The notes beneath the pieces are model-generated. The model saw only the letters and a list, made by a program, of their open reading frames with translations, did not search any database and was not told the DNA's origin. Of a stretch of DNA of 64,000 nt, positions 36,601 through 44,525 are shown piece after piece. This DNA comes from Caprella mutica (lineage: Eukaryota; Arthropoda; Malacostraca; Amphipoda; Caprellidae): contig CANNZV010001183.1 of NCBI GenBank assembly GCA_947561585.1, positions 62,001 through 126,000 of the forward strand, in the 5' to 3' direction. The number at the start of each line of letters is the position of its first letter. Position 1 is the first letter of the stretch. A program made the translations under genes and the position numbers.

Positions 36601-38645
36601 TACATATTACATTCAAATAATATTATATTTTCATTTAAACATTTATTTCATTTATTTCATCATAACATCATAAAATAATTAGAACTTATATTTTATTGCT
36701 CAACGCTATGATATAGGATTTATATACCCGCTTCCTAGTTTAGTTGACCCCTAGATAGGGTCAACTAAACTAGGAGTTTACCGTAATTCGATGTAATTTA
36801 AGTATATTTTTTATCCTCTAACTCTTGACGGCATTAACACAATGGCTTTATAATTTGAAATCCTGCAACTCGTTGACCTTTTCAGTTAATGTCTGACATT
36901 CTGGAGTAAAATAAACCACTGTGCTCTTTCCTTTGTCGCTCGCACACAAACACACACACAAACAAGACCTGTGTGGCAACTTGACTAATTCGAGCATTCG
37001 TAAGTCTGAACAACATTTGTTTAGCATTAAAGTTAAGTGTTCGGGAACATAAAGCTCGGGAAATACTGTTGAGAAGATGGAAGCGAGGCCCAATATTCCT
37101 GAGGGTTATTTCCTTTTCTGTTTATTCGGTGTGTTGAGATAGCATCGCAGATTTGGAGAAATGGACAAAAGTAGACGGAGAAGCAGACGATGTCAGCTGC
37201 CGCGCACAACTTTGCTTGTAAAAAAAAGTTTATATCTGTTTGGACATTTTTTCTTGAATGGGTTTAAATGAATAAAGGAAATTGATCAAAGTGTATTCAA
37301 TTCGAATGTGTAAAGTAACAGGCATACATAATGAGAGTGTTTAACCTGTGGCTCGTAATGTGATGATTCGGGAGAAAGAATTGGATTTAGTTGAATTTTT
37401 TTTCCAGTGGAAGGTATCTTTTACTCCTAAGAACAATTGAAATAAACTTGGAAATGAGTTGAAGTAAATGAGGCGTGAGAAATAAAGGTTAAGAAGAGTT
37501 TCTTCTTCAATTCAATCACAATTTAACTGAAGTTAATGGGCTGAACAATTTAAAGGCTTGTTGCTCTCCTTCAAATTGTGCAAAATGTTGAAATGGATTC
37601 TCGTCAGTGCGCACTAATCCTGACGAACAAAAATAACATTTGGTGAAAAAATCAAAATGGTTTGGAGTCAAAAACAAAACAGATGACGAATATTGATATC
37701 AACTATTTTAAGATTGAAATCAAAGTTACCTCTTCAGTTTTAGGCAACTGTTCAGTTGTAGGTAACTGTTCAGTTTTAGGTAACTGTTCAGTTTTAGGTA
37801 ACTGTTCAGTTGTAGGTAACTGTTCAGTTGTAGGTAACTGTTCAGTTGTAGGTAACTGTTCAGTTGTAGGTAACTGTTCAGTTGTAGGTAACTGTTCAGT
37901 TTTAGGTAACTGTTCAGTTTTAGGTAACTGTTCAGTTGTAGGTAACTGTTCAGTTGTAGGTAACTGTTCAGTTGTAGGTAACTGTTCAGTTGTAGGTAAC
38001 TGTTCAGTTGTAGGTAACTGTTCAGTTGTAGGTAACTGTTCAGTTGTAGGTAACTGTTCAGTTGTAGGTAACTGTTCAGTTGTAGGTAACTGTTCAGTTG
38101 TAGGTAACTGTTCAGTTGTAGGTAACTGTTCAGTTTTAGGTAACTGTTCAGTTGTAGGTAACTGTTCAGGTTTAGGTAACTGTTCAGTTGTAGGTAACTG
38201 TTCAGTTGTAGGTAACTGTTCAGTTGTAGGTAACACTCAAACATAAAAGTGGTCACTTTAACTTAACATCAAAAAACATCTTAGATACTAATTAATGAAT
38301 TGATTCACTTTTTTCCGTTATATTTGTCAATATTTTGTACAAGTGACATTATAAATTGCGGAAATTATTGGATTTATTTAATATTAGTATATAAGGAAAA
38401 ACTAATGATATACTTAAAAACAATTAACGGGGGAAACTCGTTAGTGATTTATTTAAGCTTGGAGTTAAACTCCATCTCAATAATTCTCCTGCCATATAAT
38501 TTTTCCATTTCTATCCCAATATGCTTCAAACAATCATATGTATAAAATTTATTTCAAAATTACATTTTTGATGCTGTGAATTTCAACCCAACTAATTGTT
38601 GTCTCTTCTTACTTCCAAGCAGCCAGGACTTGGAACTCCTTATAA
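6562..38645 (+). CDS. Carbonic anhydrase-related protein, CA10/CA11 (insect CARP) type; seven exons, 5' end missing
   Basis: Join of 6562-6609, 12730-12866, 18776-18967, 23911-24006, 33268-33489, 33951-34128 and 38623-38645. All junctions are GT-AG and the phases fit (1, 0, 0, 0, 0, 1), giving 298 residues plus stop. Members of this family are secreted or surface glycoproteins without CO2 hydratase activity; vertebrate CA10/CA11 bind neurexins, so a neuronal extracellular role is inferred. Seen in the sequence: the alpha-CA core with QSPINIEP (exon 2), GSEHQINGKNFPGE (exon 3), YDGSTTHPGCWETTTW (exon 5) and NNFRPVKPLHHR (exon 6). In the zinc site the first ligand is Tyr103 (LYIHFG), the second His105 is kept and the third is Gln128 (EIQLYG), so catalysis is not expected. 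Sequons stand at about Asn87, Asn139 and Asn183. Cys31 and Cys213 could form the disulfide seen in secreted CAs. Length from the WWTY region to the end matches the family. The signal peptide is not in the model. Coding exons are clearly GC-richer than the introns. Confidence 0.93.
7673..7850. repeat. Short A-rich tandem repeat
   Basis: AAAAAATTGGGGACACAAAA and GTAGAAAAAGT motifs recur about four times with irregular spacing. It is low-complexity sequence; the minus-strand Phe-rich open frame across it is an artefact. Confidence 0.8.
8340..8572. mobile_element. Foldback element family 2, copy a
   Basis: Two long inverted arms each carry CACGAGTGTTTTT-like ends, an AGCGTTTTTGACTCTGA(A/G)G block and CATACGTATCCATGTT. 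They meet around 8410-8480. Related copies lie at 10329 and 35221. No coding capacity, so it is a non-autonomous foldback. Confidence 0.82.
8740..8856. mobile_element. Palindromic MITE family 1, copy b, right arm truncated
   Basis: It starts TA|GGGTAAGTTCTCAATTATCGG and has the CATTTTCGGACACGTAAGAAAAAA arm and its complement. The right arm stops after AAAATGTAATGAATT without the outer end. Confidence 0.85.
9394..9706. repeat. 33-34-bp minisatellite, about 10 copies (shared family)
   Basis: The unit contains GGGGCCATAGAAGATTGAGA. Two subtypes alternate (AAGTTATGGTGG and AAGCTGTAGTGG), making a roughly 60-bp double unit. Same family as 3108 and 12003. Confidence 0.95.
10329..10467. mobile_element. 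Foldback element family 2, copy b
   Basis: The ends are TA|GGGCAATGTCAAACGAGCG and CGTTCGTCTGACATGGCCC|TTATA, with internal AGCGTTTTTC and AACGCGACGCTTTT. It is shorter than copy a. The flanking TA-rich bases may be a target duplication. Confidence 0.8.
11697..11970 (+). mobile_element. CCTTCGC-hairpin dispersed element, copy a
   Basis: It starts ACCTTCGCAGAATGTGGAAG and continues through CATCTTGTTATTCGCATAAC, AAAAAGTATTCAACCAAATT, CAAGGTCAAGGTCATTTATA and ATGCGCTCTATCGAGTGCA. Same order of blocks as the other five copies. It is non-coding; its class is not recognised. Confidence 0.85.
12003..12600. repeat. 33-34-bp minisatellite, about 18 copies (shared family)
   Basis: The unit contains GTGGGGCCATAGAAGATTGA followed by GAGAGAAAGTTAT. 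It ends about 130 bp before CARP exon 2. Confidence 0.96.
12730..12866 (+). CDS. CARP exon 2
   Basis: This exon completes Gly17 and encodes 45 codons, including PQFWGLLNMNW, MCEKGRRQSPINIEP and HLHIDKHR. RRQSPINIEP is the alpha-CA signature strand. The acceptor is TTTCTCAG ending at 12729; the donor GTGAGC starts at 12867. Confidence 0.93.
12927..13087. mobile_element. Palindromic MITE family 1, copy c
   Basis: The ends are TA|GGGTACGAATTATAGGTCAG and the complement ...AATTCGTAACTTACCC. The inner arms are CACATCTTCGGTCATATCAG and complement. The loop AGATAGCACTGTGTAATAAT is shared with the copy at 39712. Confidence 0.9.
13458..13832 (+). mobile_element. CCTTCGC-hairpin dispersed element, copy b
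   Basis: It has the same block order as copy a, with the middle block (AACTCAAAAAGT ... GGTCAAGGTCA) present twice and a run of overlapping AAGGTC motifs at 13733-13752. Confidence 0.85.
14293..14970. repeat. 15-bp minisatellite, about 45 copies (shared family)
   Basis: The unit is GAACTCCTCTATAGT; variants CACCTCTATAGT and GTGCTCTCTAGT recur at set positions. It is the reverse complement of the 41328 array. Isolated units follow at 15060-15105. Frames of 200-270 codons run open on both strands only because the unit has no stops. Confidence 0.97.
16430..16500. repeat. Short repeat of CGTATAACGTATT
   Basis: ACGTATAACGTATT stands three times, linked by ACATGTA, GCACGTA and similar linkers. 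Confidence 0.75.
17157..17620. repeat. 26-bp minisatellite, about 17 copies
   Basis: The unit contains GTACAATAAGTATAAGTACG plus GATTAA. Variants (ACTGATT, ATGGATT, AATAAATATAAG) recur in order, so blocks of several units were duplicated. Confidence 0.95.
17819..17836. repeat. Poly-C run of 18
   Basis: Eighteen consecutive C in otherwise AT-rich sequence. Its length is likely to vary and is error-prone in sequencing. Confidence 0.95.
18776..18967 (+). CDS. CARP exon 3, altered zinc site
   Basis: This exon has 64 codons in phase 0, from ISGRLHNMGQSV to NFPGE. It carries NITGGPL (sequon), YRFEELYIHFG and GSEH. The family's first zinc His is Tyr here and the second His is kept. Acceptor: a T-rich tract then CTCACGCAG ending at 18775. 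Donor: GTATGG at 18968. Confidence 0.95.
19468..19690 (-). mobile_element. CCTTCGC-hairpin dispersed element, copy c (minus strand)
   Basis: In complement it has the same blocks: TTATTCGCATAACTCAAAAA, CCAAATTG, AAAGGTCAAAGTCATTTAC and ATGCGCTCTACGAGAGC. Its start is diverged. Confidence 0.8.
19971..21735. repeat. 41-bp minisatellite with a CCAAT motif, about 43 copies
   Basis: The unit contains CAACCAATCAGGAGACAGAA then GAGTAGTGCGTCAC and (T/A)ACTTA. Two main variants, CACTACTTATC and CACAACTTAAC, are interspersed. AACCAATCA fits the NF-Y (CCAAT-box) consensus, so the array holds about 43 such motifs. Confidence 0.96.
22605..22886. mobile_element. Long foldback element with TTTA flanks
   Basis: Nearly perfect inverted arms: GGGCCGTACACACGTA at the left, TACGTGTGTACGGCCC at the right, with a GTAGGAGGAGCTTAGCAAAA arm inside and a GGTATCCATGATACC centre. 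TTTA stands on both sides (22601-22604 and 22887-22890). No coding capacity. Confidence 0.88.
23911..24006 (+). CDS. CARP exon 4, Gln at the third zinc position
   Basis: This exon has 32 codons, IQLYGFNADLYGNMSEAQ through GIVGISIMIQ. The residue aligning with the third catalytic zinc His is Gln128, as in CA10/CA11-type proteins. NMS is a possible glycosylation site. Acceptor TTCCTACCAG ends at 23910; donor GTGAGG starts at 24007. Confidence 0.94.
25202..25340. repeat. 50-bp direct repeat, two copies plus partial
   Basis: AAAGGATTTCGCTACCATGG and GTATGGTCAACACTGTGGATA stand twice, 50 bp apart, followed by further ACACTGTGGATAGATATA pieces. Confidence 0.85.
26288..27892 (+). mobile_element. 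Tc1/mariner-type transposon, 1.6 kb, with TA target duplication
   Basis: The terminal inverted repeats are CAGTGCGGGTCAAAAGAGTT at the left and the matching AAACACTTTTGACCCGCACTG at the right. TA stands directly outside both ends (26286-26287 and 27893-27894), as for Tc1/mariner insertions. The inside holds one broken transposase gene on the same strand. It is inserted in CARP intron 4. Confidence 0.94.
26516..27530 (+). pseudogene. Tc1-like transposase, broken
   Basis: The transposase would bind the terminal repeats and cut and paste the element. It starts at ATG 26516 (MVKGKMLTSSEKA, the N-terminal helix-turn-helix region) and ends at TAA about 27528-27530, a usual length of about 340 codons. 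Family marks: VIWKDEARATLDGPNGW (first catalytic Asp), GNKLVGPLLVPDSLKINSEN, QQDEPPSH (second Asp) and NPDINSKQNL, where the third acidic residue appears as Gln. In-frame stops occur at 26612 and 26684, and the recognisable blocks sit in three frames, so there are at least two frameshifts, and another stop where a Trp is usual. It cannot make active enzyme. Confidence 0.93.
28385..29410. repeat. 23-bp minisatellite, about 45 copies
   Basis: The unit contains AACAATAAATGTGATGAG plus a variable pentamer (ATGAG, CTGAG, GTGAG, ATGTG, TTGTG). A block of about 14 units recurs (compare 28500-28830 with 28960-29130). With a 23-bp period the minus strand is open in all three frames, which rules out coding selection on any one. 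Each plus-strand unit has an AATAAA hexamer. Confidence 0.97.
30408..30556. repeat. 51-bp direct repeat, about 2.9 copies
   Basis: GTCACTAATATCACTAATAG then TAAGTCTTACATCTACTTAC recurs every 51 bp without change, so the duplication is recent. Confidence 0.93.
31827..32147. repeat. 15-bp minisatellite, about 20 copies, diverged (shared family)
   Basis: The unit GAACTCCTCTATAGT appears with CCTATATAGT, CCTGTATAGT and CAGTTTA variants. Scattered single units follow to about 32455. It is older-looking than the arrays at 14293 and 41328. Confidence 0.93.
33268..33489 (+). CDS. CARP exon 5
   Basis: This exon has 74 codons, VGSHGNDEFRIL through LYITRRE. It contains the conserved YDGSTTHPGCWETTTW and IMNKPLYIT segments, which include the Thr loop and a conserved Cys. 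Acceptor ATCCACAG ends at 33267; donor GTGAGT starts at 33490. Confidence 0.95.
33490..33950 (+). other. CARP intron 5
   Basis: This short intron of 461 bp has TA-rich inverted pieces around TTAACTATATAGTTAGTATA (33640-33720) and a degenerate GTGACATT repeat at 33808-33880. Nothing else is seen. Confidence 0.85.
33951..34128 (+). CDS. CARP exon 6
   Basis: This exon has 59 codons plus one base, LDSLRQLYQGDRT through MHREMFYE. It carries NNFRPVKPLHHRTVRTNIDF, the last conserved block of the family. The donor used in the model is GAAG|GTTTGT at 34128/34129. If it is not spliced, the frame runs 11 more codons to TAA at 34161-34163. Confidence 0.92.
34167..34237. other. Hairpin just after the exon 6 donor
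   Basis: The arms TCCTGGGATATTAAGGGAAT and ATTCCCCTAATATCCCAGGA pair almost fully across a loop of about 27 bases. The stem starts 38 bases after the donor. Confidence 0.8.
34499..34713 (+). other. Candidate alternative terminal exon of CARP
   Basis: After an acceptor-like TATTTCCTCAG ending at 34498 there is a stop-free frame in the same phase as the exon 6 donor. It would add about 71 residues (starting GPSVRSPCDSL, with four Cys in all) and end at TAA 34711-34713, with AATAAA at 34752-34757. It does not resemble the known family C terminus, and the 38623 exon fits better. It may be an isoform exon or a chance open frame. Confidence 0.25.
35221..35355. mobile_element. Foldback element family 2, copy c
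   Basis: The arms are TTACACGAGCGTTTTTGTA and the right-hand AAACGCTCGTGTGACGTGA. Internal AACATGGATACATATGAA matches copy a. Confidence 0.82.
36412..36782. mobile_element. Foldback element family 6, copy a (371 bp)
   Basis: The ends are GGTAAACTCCTAGTTTAGTT and its complement AACTAAACTAGGAGTTTACC. A second copy of the CTAGTTTAGTTGACCC arm near the right end makes a local hairpin around CCCTAGATAGGG. AT-rich core, no coding capacity. Confidence 0.85.
37733..38233. repeat. 18-bp minisatellite, about 28 copies
   Basis: The unit is GTAGGTAACTGTTCAGTT, with a TTAGG variant. It is very uniform. Open frames on both strands follow from the stop-free 18-bp unit. It lies about 390 bp before the CARP terminal exon. 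Confidence 0.97.
38623..38645 (+). CDS. CARP terminal coding exon (23 bases)
   Basis: Joined to 34128 it completes Ala292 and encodes RTWNSL then TAA, so the protein ends FYEARTWNSL. Insect CARPs and CA10 end with a similar Tyr-x-x-Asn/Thr-x-Trp pattern. The acceptor is strong: a pyrimidine-rich run with TCTCTTCTTACTTCCAAGCAG ending at 38622. The phase matches exactly. An exon this short could be chance, but pattern, phase and acceptor all agree. Confidence 0.78.
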
Positions 38646-39430
38646 CTGATCTGTCAGTTTGAGTCCTACTTGATAAGTCCTACAGGAGTTACCAACTCTA
38701 GTCAGTAACGATGGAGACAGTAGTACAATAGACTCATTCTACCATTGCTGCAGCCGATCAATGTAGAACATGTGTTTTACCTGGAGAGATAAGAAATAAA
38801 TTGAAATCTATAATGCCTTCACTGTGTCACTTCAATAACGATTGAGTTACTAAAACTTTTTCTTTTTGTTACATAAAGTATTTTAATTTGAATGTAAATG
38901 TAACACAATTTATAAATATTTTTCAAAATGTCCTTCAATAATCCGATGAGATAATGGCATATATAACGCATCAATTAAAGCGAAAAGGGCAATAGGTAAA
39001 AATAATATTATTTTCCTTTGGAATTAATCGCTAATGTATTTTATTATTAAACCATCATTGAAAAAATGATTTAAAGCCATTCTAATTATAGTTTGCAGGT
39101 TGAGCCTAAAAGATATTTTTACTAAATAAAAAGTCAGATATAAAAAGTCCTGAGAACTCAACCACATAATTTGGGCCAGTAAATTACTTAACACTTTGAG
39201 TGGTTACCAAACGCCCCTTCCATTCTACCGAAGCTATAAATACCCCCCACAACACTTCATGCAGTCAGTCTTCTTCGTGTCTCCGCCACGGGTGGTCGTT
39301 GCATGTGCTGTCTCGCATGCAACTCCTACAGTTTACTTCAAAGACTGCATACAACATGTTTTCAAAATGCTGTCCGTAGAATAAGATGTGTATAGTCTAG
39401 CTATGGCGATTACTGTAAATAAATAAATTT
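38646..39430 (+). other. Probable CARP 3' UTR and early downstream spacer
   Basis: This follows the CARP stop codon. Candidate poly(A) signals AATAAA stand at 38795-38800 and in an overlapping AATAAATAAA run at 39418-39427. Which one is used cannot be read from the sequence. I see no other coding signal. Confidence 0.45.
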
Positions 39431-39711
39431 GCATGTAAATATGTAAAATTGATAGAAATCACAAGATTTAAATAATTATAGTATTATTAACTACGAAATT
39501 CATGGGTATGTCCATTATATGCCAGATAATTATTATCGTTGATGTTACATGGATAGAATCATTAATTCGAAGGTGCTTTATTTAGATGTAGATTTGGATA
39601 GGTGAAGCATGTAATTACTTCATGTAGTCACTTATTTCCATTATGTCTGACATATTTGCCTCAATTTGCATCCCTACATTTGACAGGAAATTCTTGAAAT
39701 AGGTTAAGTTC
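39431..39711. other. Downstream spacer
   Basis: AT-rich; nothing recognised. Confidence 0.4.
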
Positions 39712-39863
39712 TTAATTATCGGTCAGTACTACATCTTCGGTCAAATAAGAAAAAACAATATAAAAATTGTTATTAGATAGCACTGTGTAGTAATGACAAT
39801 TTTTATATTGTTTTTTCTTATATTACCGACGATGTACTCTGACCGATAATTAAGAACTTAACC
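39712..39863. mobile_element. Palindromic MITE family 1, copy d
   Basis: It is complete: TA|GGTTAAGTTCTTAATTATCG at the left and CGATAATTAAGAACTTAACC|TA at the right. The loop AGATAGCACTGTGTAGTAAT matches copy c. Confidence 0.93.
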
Positions 39864-40654
39864 TATATGTTATACTATATTACATTATAATTAACAAGAA
39901 TTACAAAAATAAATTATACGAATGCTGTTATCTTATATGTTATTTTATAATACAAGTTTACGAATTTCCATTTTTCTAAAAACTGGAAAAATAATAATAT
40001 GAACCTAATGACAATAAATAAACCGTACTGGAATCTCTTTAAAGAAAATTCTTTTTTAATTATTCTTCACTATTTTGTATTGCCTTTGCCATAATATATT
40101 GCATGTACATATAAATATCTTTGAAATTCAGAGAAGTAGAAGATAATGACCTTCTCCTCCTATAGCCTGTTACTTCGAGTGATAAAAGAAGATTCTTTTG
40201 TAATTAACACCTATTATTACCTGTAAAATGAATAGGAAAATAAGCTTTGTTAAAACAGGAAGAATGCTAACTCTATTTATAAAATTATTCATTAATAATA
40301 ACATACTTTGTCATATAAGATATCATAATAAAAATATAACTTAAATGTTTTAGTTATTTTATTGAAATTCCTTTATTAGATATAAAAATTCTATTGATTT
40401 GGTTAGTTTGGCCCAAAATTTATGAGTATCGACAAACTTTTCAAAAAAAAAAGTTATTCAAAATTTGCAAGATGTATGCAACTTTGCACAGAAAAATCAT
40501 TTTGTTCGAATGACTGTTTCGATTTTTGCATTAGATTTTGAGAAAATAAGTTTTATTTATACAAAGGATATGTGCTAGAACAAAAAAAAAAGACAGTTTT
40601 AGAATCCTTGTAAAATTCTAGCAAAACTATGGATAATACAGAAATATACGGAAA
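39864..40654. other. AT-rich spacer
   Basis: No gene or repeat recognised. Confidence 0.45.
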
Positions 40655-40935
40655 TAAAAAAAAACGGCAAAATCTGGAAAACCCGAAAATTCGAAAAAAA
40701 AGTAACCCAAAATCCGAAAATACCGGAAATAAAAAAAAAACGGCAAAATCTGGAAAACCCGAAAATTCGAAAAAAAAGTAACCCAAAATCCGAAAATACC
40801 GGAAATTTGAAAAAAACAGTAACCCAAAATCCGAAAATACCGGAAATTTGAAAAAACGGAAATCCAAGAGACCGGAAATCGGGAAAACTGAAAATCCGGA
40901 ATCGGGAAAACCCAAAACCGAAGATCAGGGAAACC
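40655..40935. repeat. Complex A-rich tandem repeat
   Basis: Blocks AAAAAACGGCAAAATCTGGA, AACCCGAAAATTCGAAAAAA and AGTAACCCAAAATCCGAAAA recur with a period of about 75-80 bp and shorter sub-repeats of about 13 bp. The Phe-rich minus-strand frames are artefacts. Confidence 0.85.
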
Positions 40936-41327
40936 AAAAAATTCGGAAACAGAGAATCTGGAAAATAAAAAAACGGAAAAAATGAAAATAAAAAAATAAT
41001 ATGAAAATCACAAACAATATCGGTTAGTAGAATAAAATATTGTCCTTCAATTTTGCAGGTAATACACTATATAGTAATCAGATAATCAATGATAACTTTT
41101 AGTCAAATTTGAGCAACAAACAGATGAATGTAAAACTTCTCAATAAGCTGCTATCGACAAATTCTACTTACTTTCCATTAACAAATGAAGAATATCATAA
41201 TTCTAAAGTTTTTACAACTCACAAGGGAAATAAAAAATTGAAGTTATCGCATTGTTTATATCTTCACAGAACCTAATAAAATATAATAAAAGAAAATAGA
41301 ACTGAGTCATACTGAGTAGACGCTAAA
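40936..41327. other. AT-rich spacer before the large 15-mer array
   Basis: No gene recognised. Confidence 0.4.
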
Positions 41328-44300
41328 ACAGTTCACTATAGAGGAGTTCACTATAGAGGAGTTCACTATAGAGGAGTTCACTATAGAGGAGTTCACTATA
41401 GAGGAGTTCACTATAGAGGAGTTCACTATAGAGTAGTTCACTATAGAGGAGTTCACTATAGAGGAGTTCACTATAGAGGAGTTCACTATAGAGGAGTTCA
41501 CTATAGAGGAGTTCACTATAGAGGAGTTCACTATAGAGGAGTTCACTATAGAGTAGTTCACTATAGAGGAGTTCACTATAGAGGAGTTCACTATAGAGGA
41601 GTTCACTATAGAGGAGTTCACTATAGAGGAGTTCACTATAGAGGAGTTCACTATAGAGGAGTTCACTATAGAGGACTTCACTATAGAGGAGTTCACTATA
41701 GAGGAGTTCACTATAGAGTAGTTCACTATAGAGGAGTTCACTATAGAGGAGTTCACTATAGAGGAGTTCACTATAGAGGAGTTCACTATAGAGGAGTTCA
41801 CTATACAGGAGTTCACTATAGAGTAGTTCACTATAGAGGAGTTCACTATAGAGGAGTTCACTATAGAGGAGTTCACTATAGAGGAGTTCACTATAGAGGA
41901 GTTCACTATAGAGGAGTTCACTATAGAGGAGTTCACTATAGAGGAGTTCACTATAGAGGAGTTCACTATAGAGGAGTTCACTATAGAGGAGTTCACTATA
42001 GAGGAGTTCACTATAGAGTAGTTCACTATAGAGGAGTTCACTATAGAGGAGTTCACTATAGAGGAGTTCACTATAGAGGAGTTCACTATAGAGGAGTTCA
42101 CTATACAGGAGTTCACTATAGAGTAGTTCACTATAGAGGAGTTCACTATAGAGGAGTTCACTATAGAGGAGTTCACTATAGAGTAGTTCACTATAGAGGA
42201 GTTCACTATAGAGGAGTTCACTATAGAGGAGTTCACTATAGAGGAGTTCACTATAGAGGAGTTCACTATAGAGTAGTTCACTATAGAGGAGTTCACTATA
42301 GAGGAGTTCACTATAGAGTAGTTCACTATAGAGGAGTTCACTATAGACCAGTTCACTATAGACCAGTTCACTATAGAGGAGTTCACTATAGAGGAGTTCA
42401 CTATAGAGGAGTTCACTATAGAGGAGTTCACTATAGAGGAGTTCACTATAGAGGAGTTCACTATAGAGGAGTTCACTATAGAGGAGTTCACTATAGAGGA
42501 GTTCACTATAAAGGAGTTCATTATAGAGTAGTTCACTATAGAGGAGTTCACTATAGAGGAGTTCACTATAGAGGAGTTCACTATAAAGGAGTTCACTATA
42601 GAGGAGTTCACTATAGAGGAGTTCACTATAGAGGAGTTCACTATAGAGGAGTTCACTATAGAGGAGTTCACTATAGAGGAGTTCACTATAGAGGAGTTCA
42701 CTATAGAGGAGTTCACTATAGAGGAGTTCACTATAGAGGAGTTCACTATAGACCAGTTCACTGTAGAGGAGTTCACTATAGAGTAGTTCACTATAGAGGA
42801 GTTCACTATAGACCAGTTCACTATAGACCAGTTCACTATAGAGGAGTTCACTATAGAGGACTTCACTATAGAGGAGTTCACTATAGAGGAGTTCACCATA
42901 GACCAGTTCACTGTAGAGGAGTTCACTATAGAGGAGTTCACTATAGAGGAGTTCACTATAAAGGAGTTCATTATAGAGTAGTTCACTATAGAGGAGTTCA
43001 CTATAGAGGAGTTCACTATAGAGGAGTTCACTATAGAGGAGTTCACTATAGAGGAGTTCACTACAGAGGAGTTCACTATAGAGGAGTTCACTATAGAGGA
43101 GTTCACTATAGAGGAGTTCACTATAGAGGAGTTCACTATAGAGGAGTTCACTATAGAGGAGTTCACTGTAGAGGAGTTCACTATAGAGTAGTTCACTATA
43201 GAGGAGTTCACTATAGAGGAGTTCACTATACAGGAGTTCACTATACAGGAGTTCACTATAAAGGAGTTCATTATAGAGTAGTTCACTATAGAGGAGTTCA
43301 CTATAGAGGAGTTCACTATAGAGGAGTTCACTATAGAGGAGTTCACTATAGAGGAGTTCACTATAGAGGAGTTCACTATAGAGGAGTTCACTATAGAGGA
43401 GTTCACTATAGAGGAGTTCACTATAGAGGAGTTCACTGTAGAGGAGTTCACTATAGAGTAGTTCACTATAGAGGAGTTCACTATAGACCAGTTCACTATA
43501 GACCAGTTCACTATAGAGGAGTTCACTATAGACCAGTTCACTATAGAGGAGTTCACTATAGAGGAGTTCACTATAGAGGAGTTCACTATAGAGGAGTTCA
43601 CTATAGAGGAGTTCACTATAGAGGAGTTCACTGTAAAGGAGTTCATTATAGAGTAGTTCACTATAGAGGAGTTCACTATAGAGGAGTTCACTATAGAGGA
43701 GTTCACTATAGAGGAGTTCACTATAGAGTAGTTCACTATAGAGGAGTTCACTATAGAGGAGTTCACTATAGAGGAGTTCACTATAGAGGAGTTCACTATA
43801 GAGGAGTTCACTATAGAGGAGTTCACTATAGAGGAGTTCACTATAGAGGAGTTCACTATAGAGGAGTTCACTATAGAGGAGTTCACTATAGAGGAGTTCA
43901 CTATAGAGGAGTTCACTGTAGAGGAGTTCACTATAGAGTAGTTCACTATAGAGGAGTTCACTATAGACCAGTTCACTATAGACCAGTTCACTATAGAGGA
44001 GTTCACTATAGACCAGTTCACTATAGAGGAGTTCACTATAGAGGAGTTCACTATAGAGGAGTTCACTATAGAGGAGTTCACAATAGAGGAGTTCACTATA
44101 GAGGAGTTCACTATAAAGGAGTTCATTATAGAGTAGTTCACTATAGAGGAGTTCACTATAGAGGAGTTCACTATAGAGGAGTTCACTATAGAGGAGTTCA
44201 CTATAGAGTAGTTCACTATAGAGGAGTTCTCTATAGAGGAGTTCACTATAGAGGAGTTCACTATAGAGGAGTTCACTATAGAGGAGTTCACTATAGAGGA

Positions 44301-44525
44301 GTTCACTATAGAGGAGTTCACTATAGAGGAGTTCACTATAGAGGAGTTTATAGAGGAGTTCACTGTAGAGGAGTTCACTATAGAGTAGTTCACTATAGAG
44401 GAGTTCACTATAGAGGAGTTCACTATAGAGGAGTTCACTATATAGGAGTTCACTATAGAGGAGTTCACTATAGAGGAGTTCACTAAAGAGGAGTTCACTA
44501 TATAGGAGTTCACTATAGAGGAGTT
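41328..44525. repeat. 15-bp minisatellite, about 213 copies (shared family, inverted), with higher-order structure
   Basis: The unit is GTTCACTATAGAGGA. Variants GAGTAG, GACCAG, CAGGAG and AAGGAGTTCATTATA mark higher-order repeats: 41701-41850 repeats at +300 bp, and 43441-43920 repeats at +480 bp with few changes. The array ends in a unit with a short deletion (44341-44360). A 1068-codon minus-strand frame is open only because the unit lacks stops. Confidence 0.98.

Larger units (their letters stand above)
34129..38622 (+). other. CARP intron 6
   Basis: It holds a hairpin at 34167, the candidate alternative exon (34499), foldbacks at 35221 and 36412 and the 18-bp array at 37733. The stretches 34760-35220, 35356-36411, 36783-37732 and 38234-38622 show no gene; 36890-37215 is GC-richer with a CA-rich run near 36945. 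Confidence 0.72.

Noticed and set aside
41307..44513. A 1068-codon minus-strand open frame of five-residue repeats
   Set aside because: It is the 15-bp minisatellite read in a stop-free frame; variants are spread over all codon positions and the same unit forms arrays elsewhere. No start context or domain.
41328..44525. TCACTATAG in each unit resembles part of the phage T7 promoter
   Set aside because: Only about nine bases match and the upstream promoter half is missing; no T7-type polymerase is expected here.
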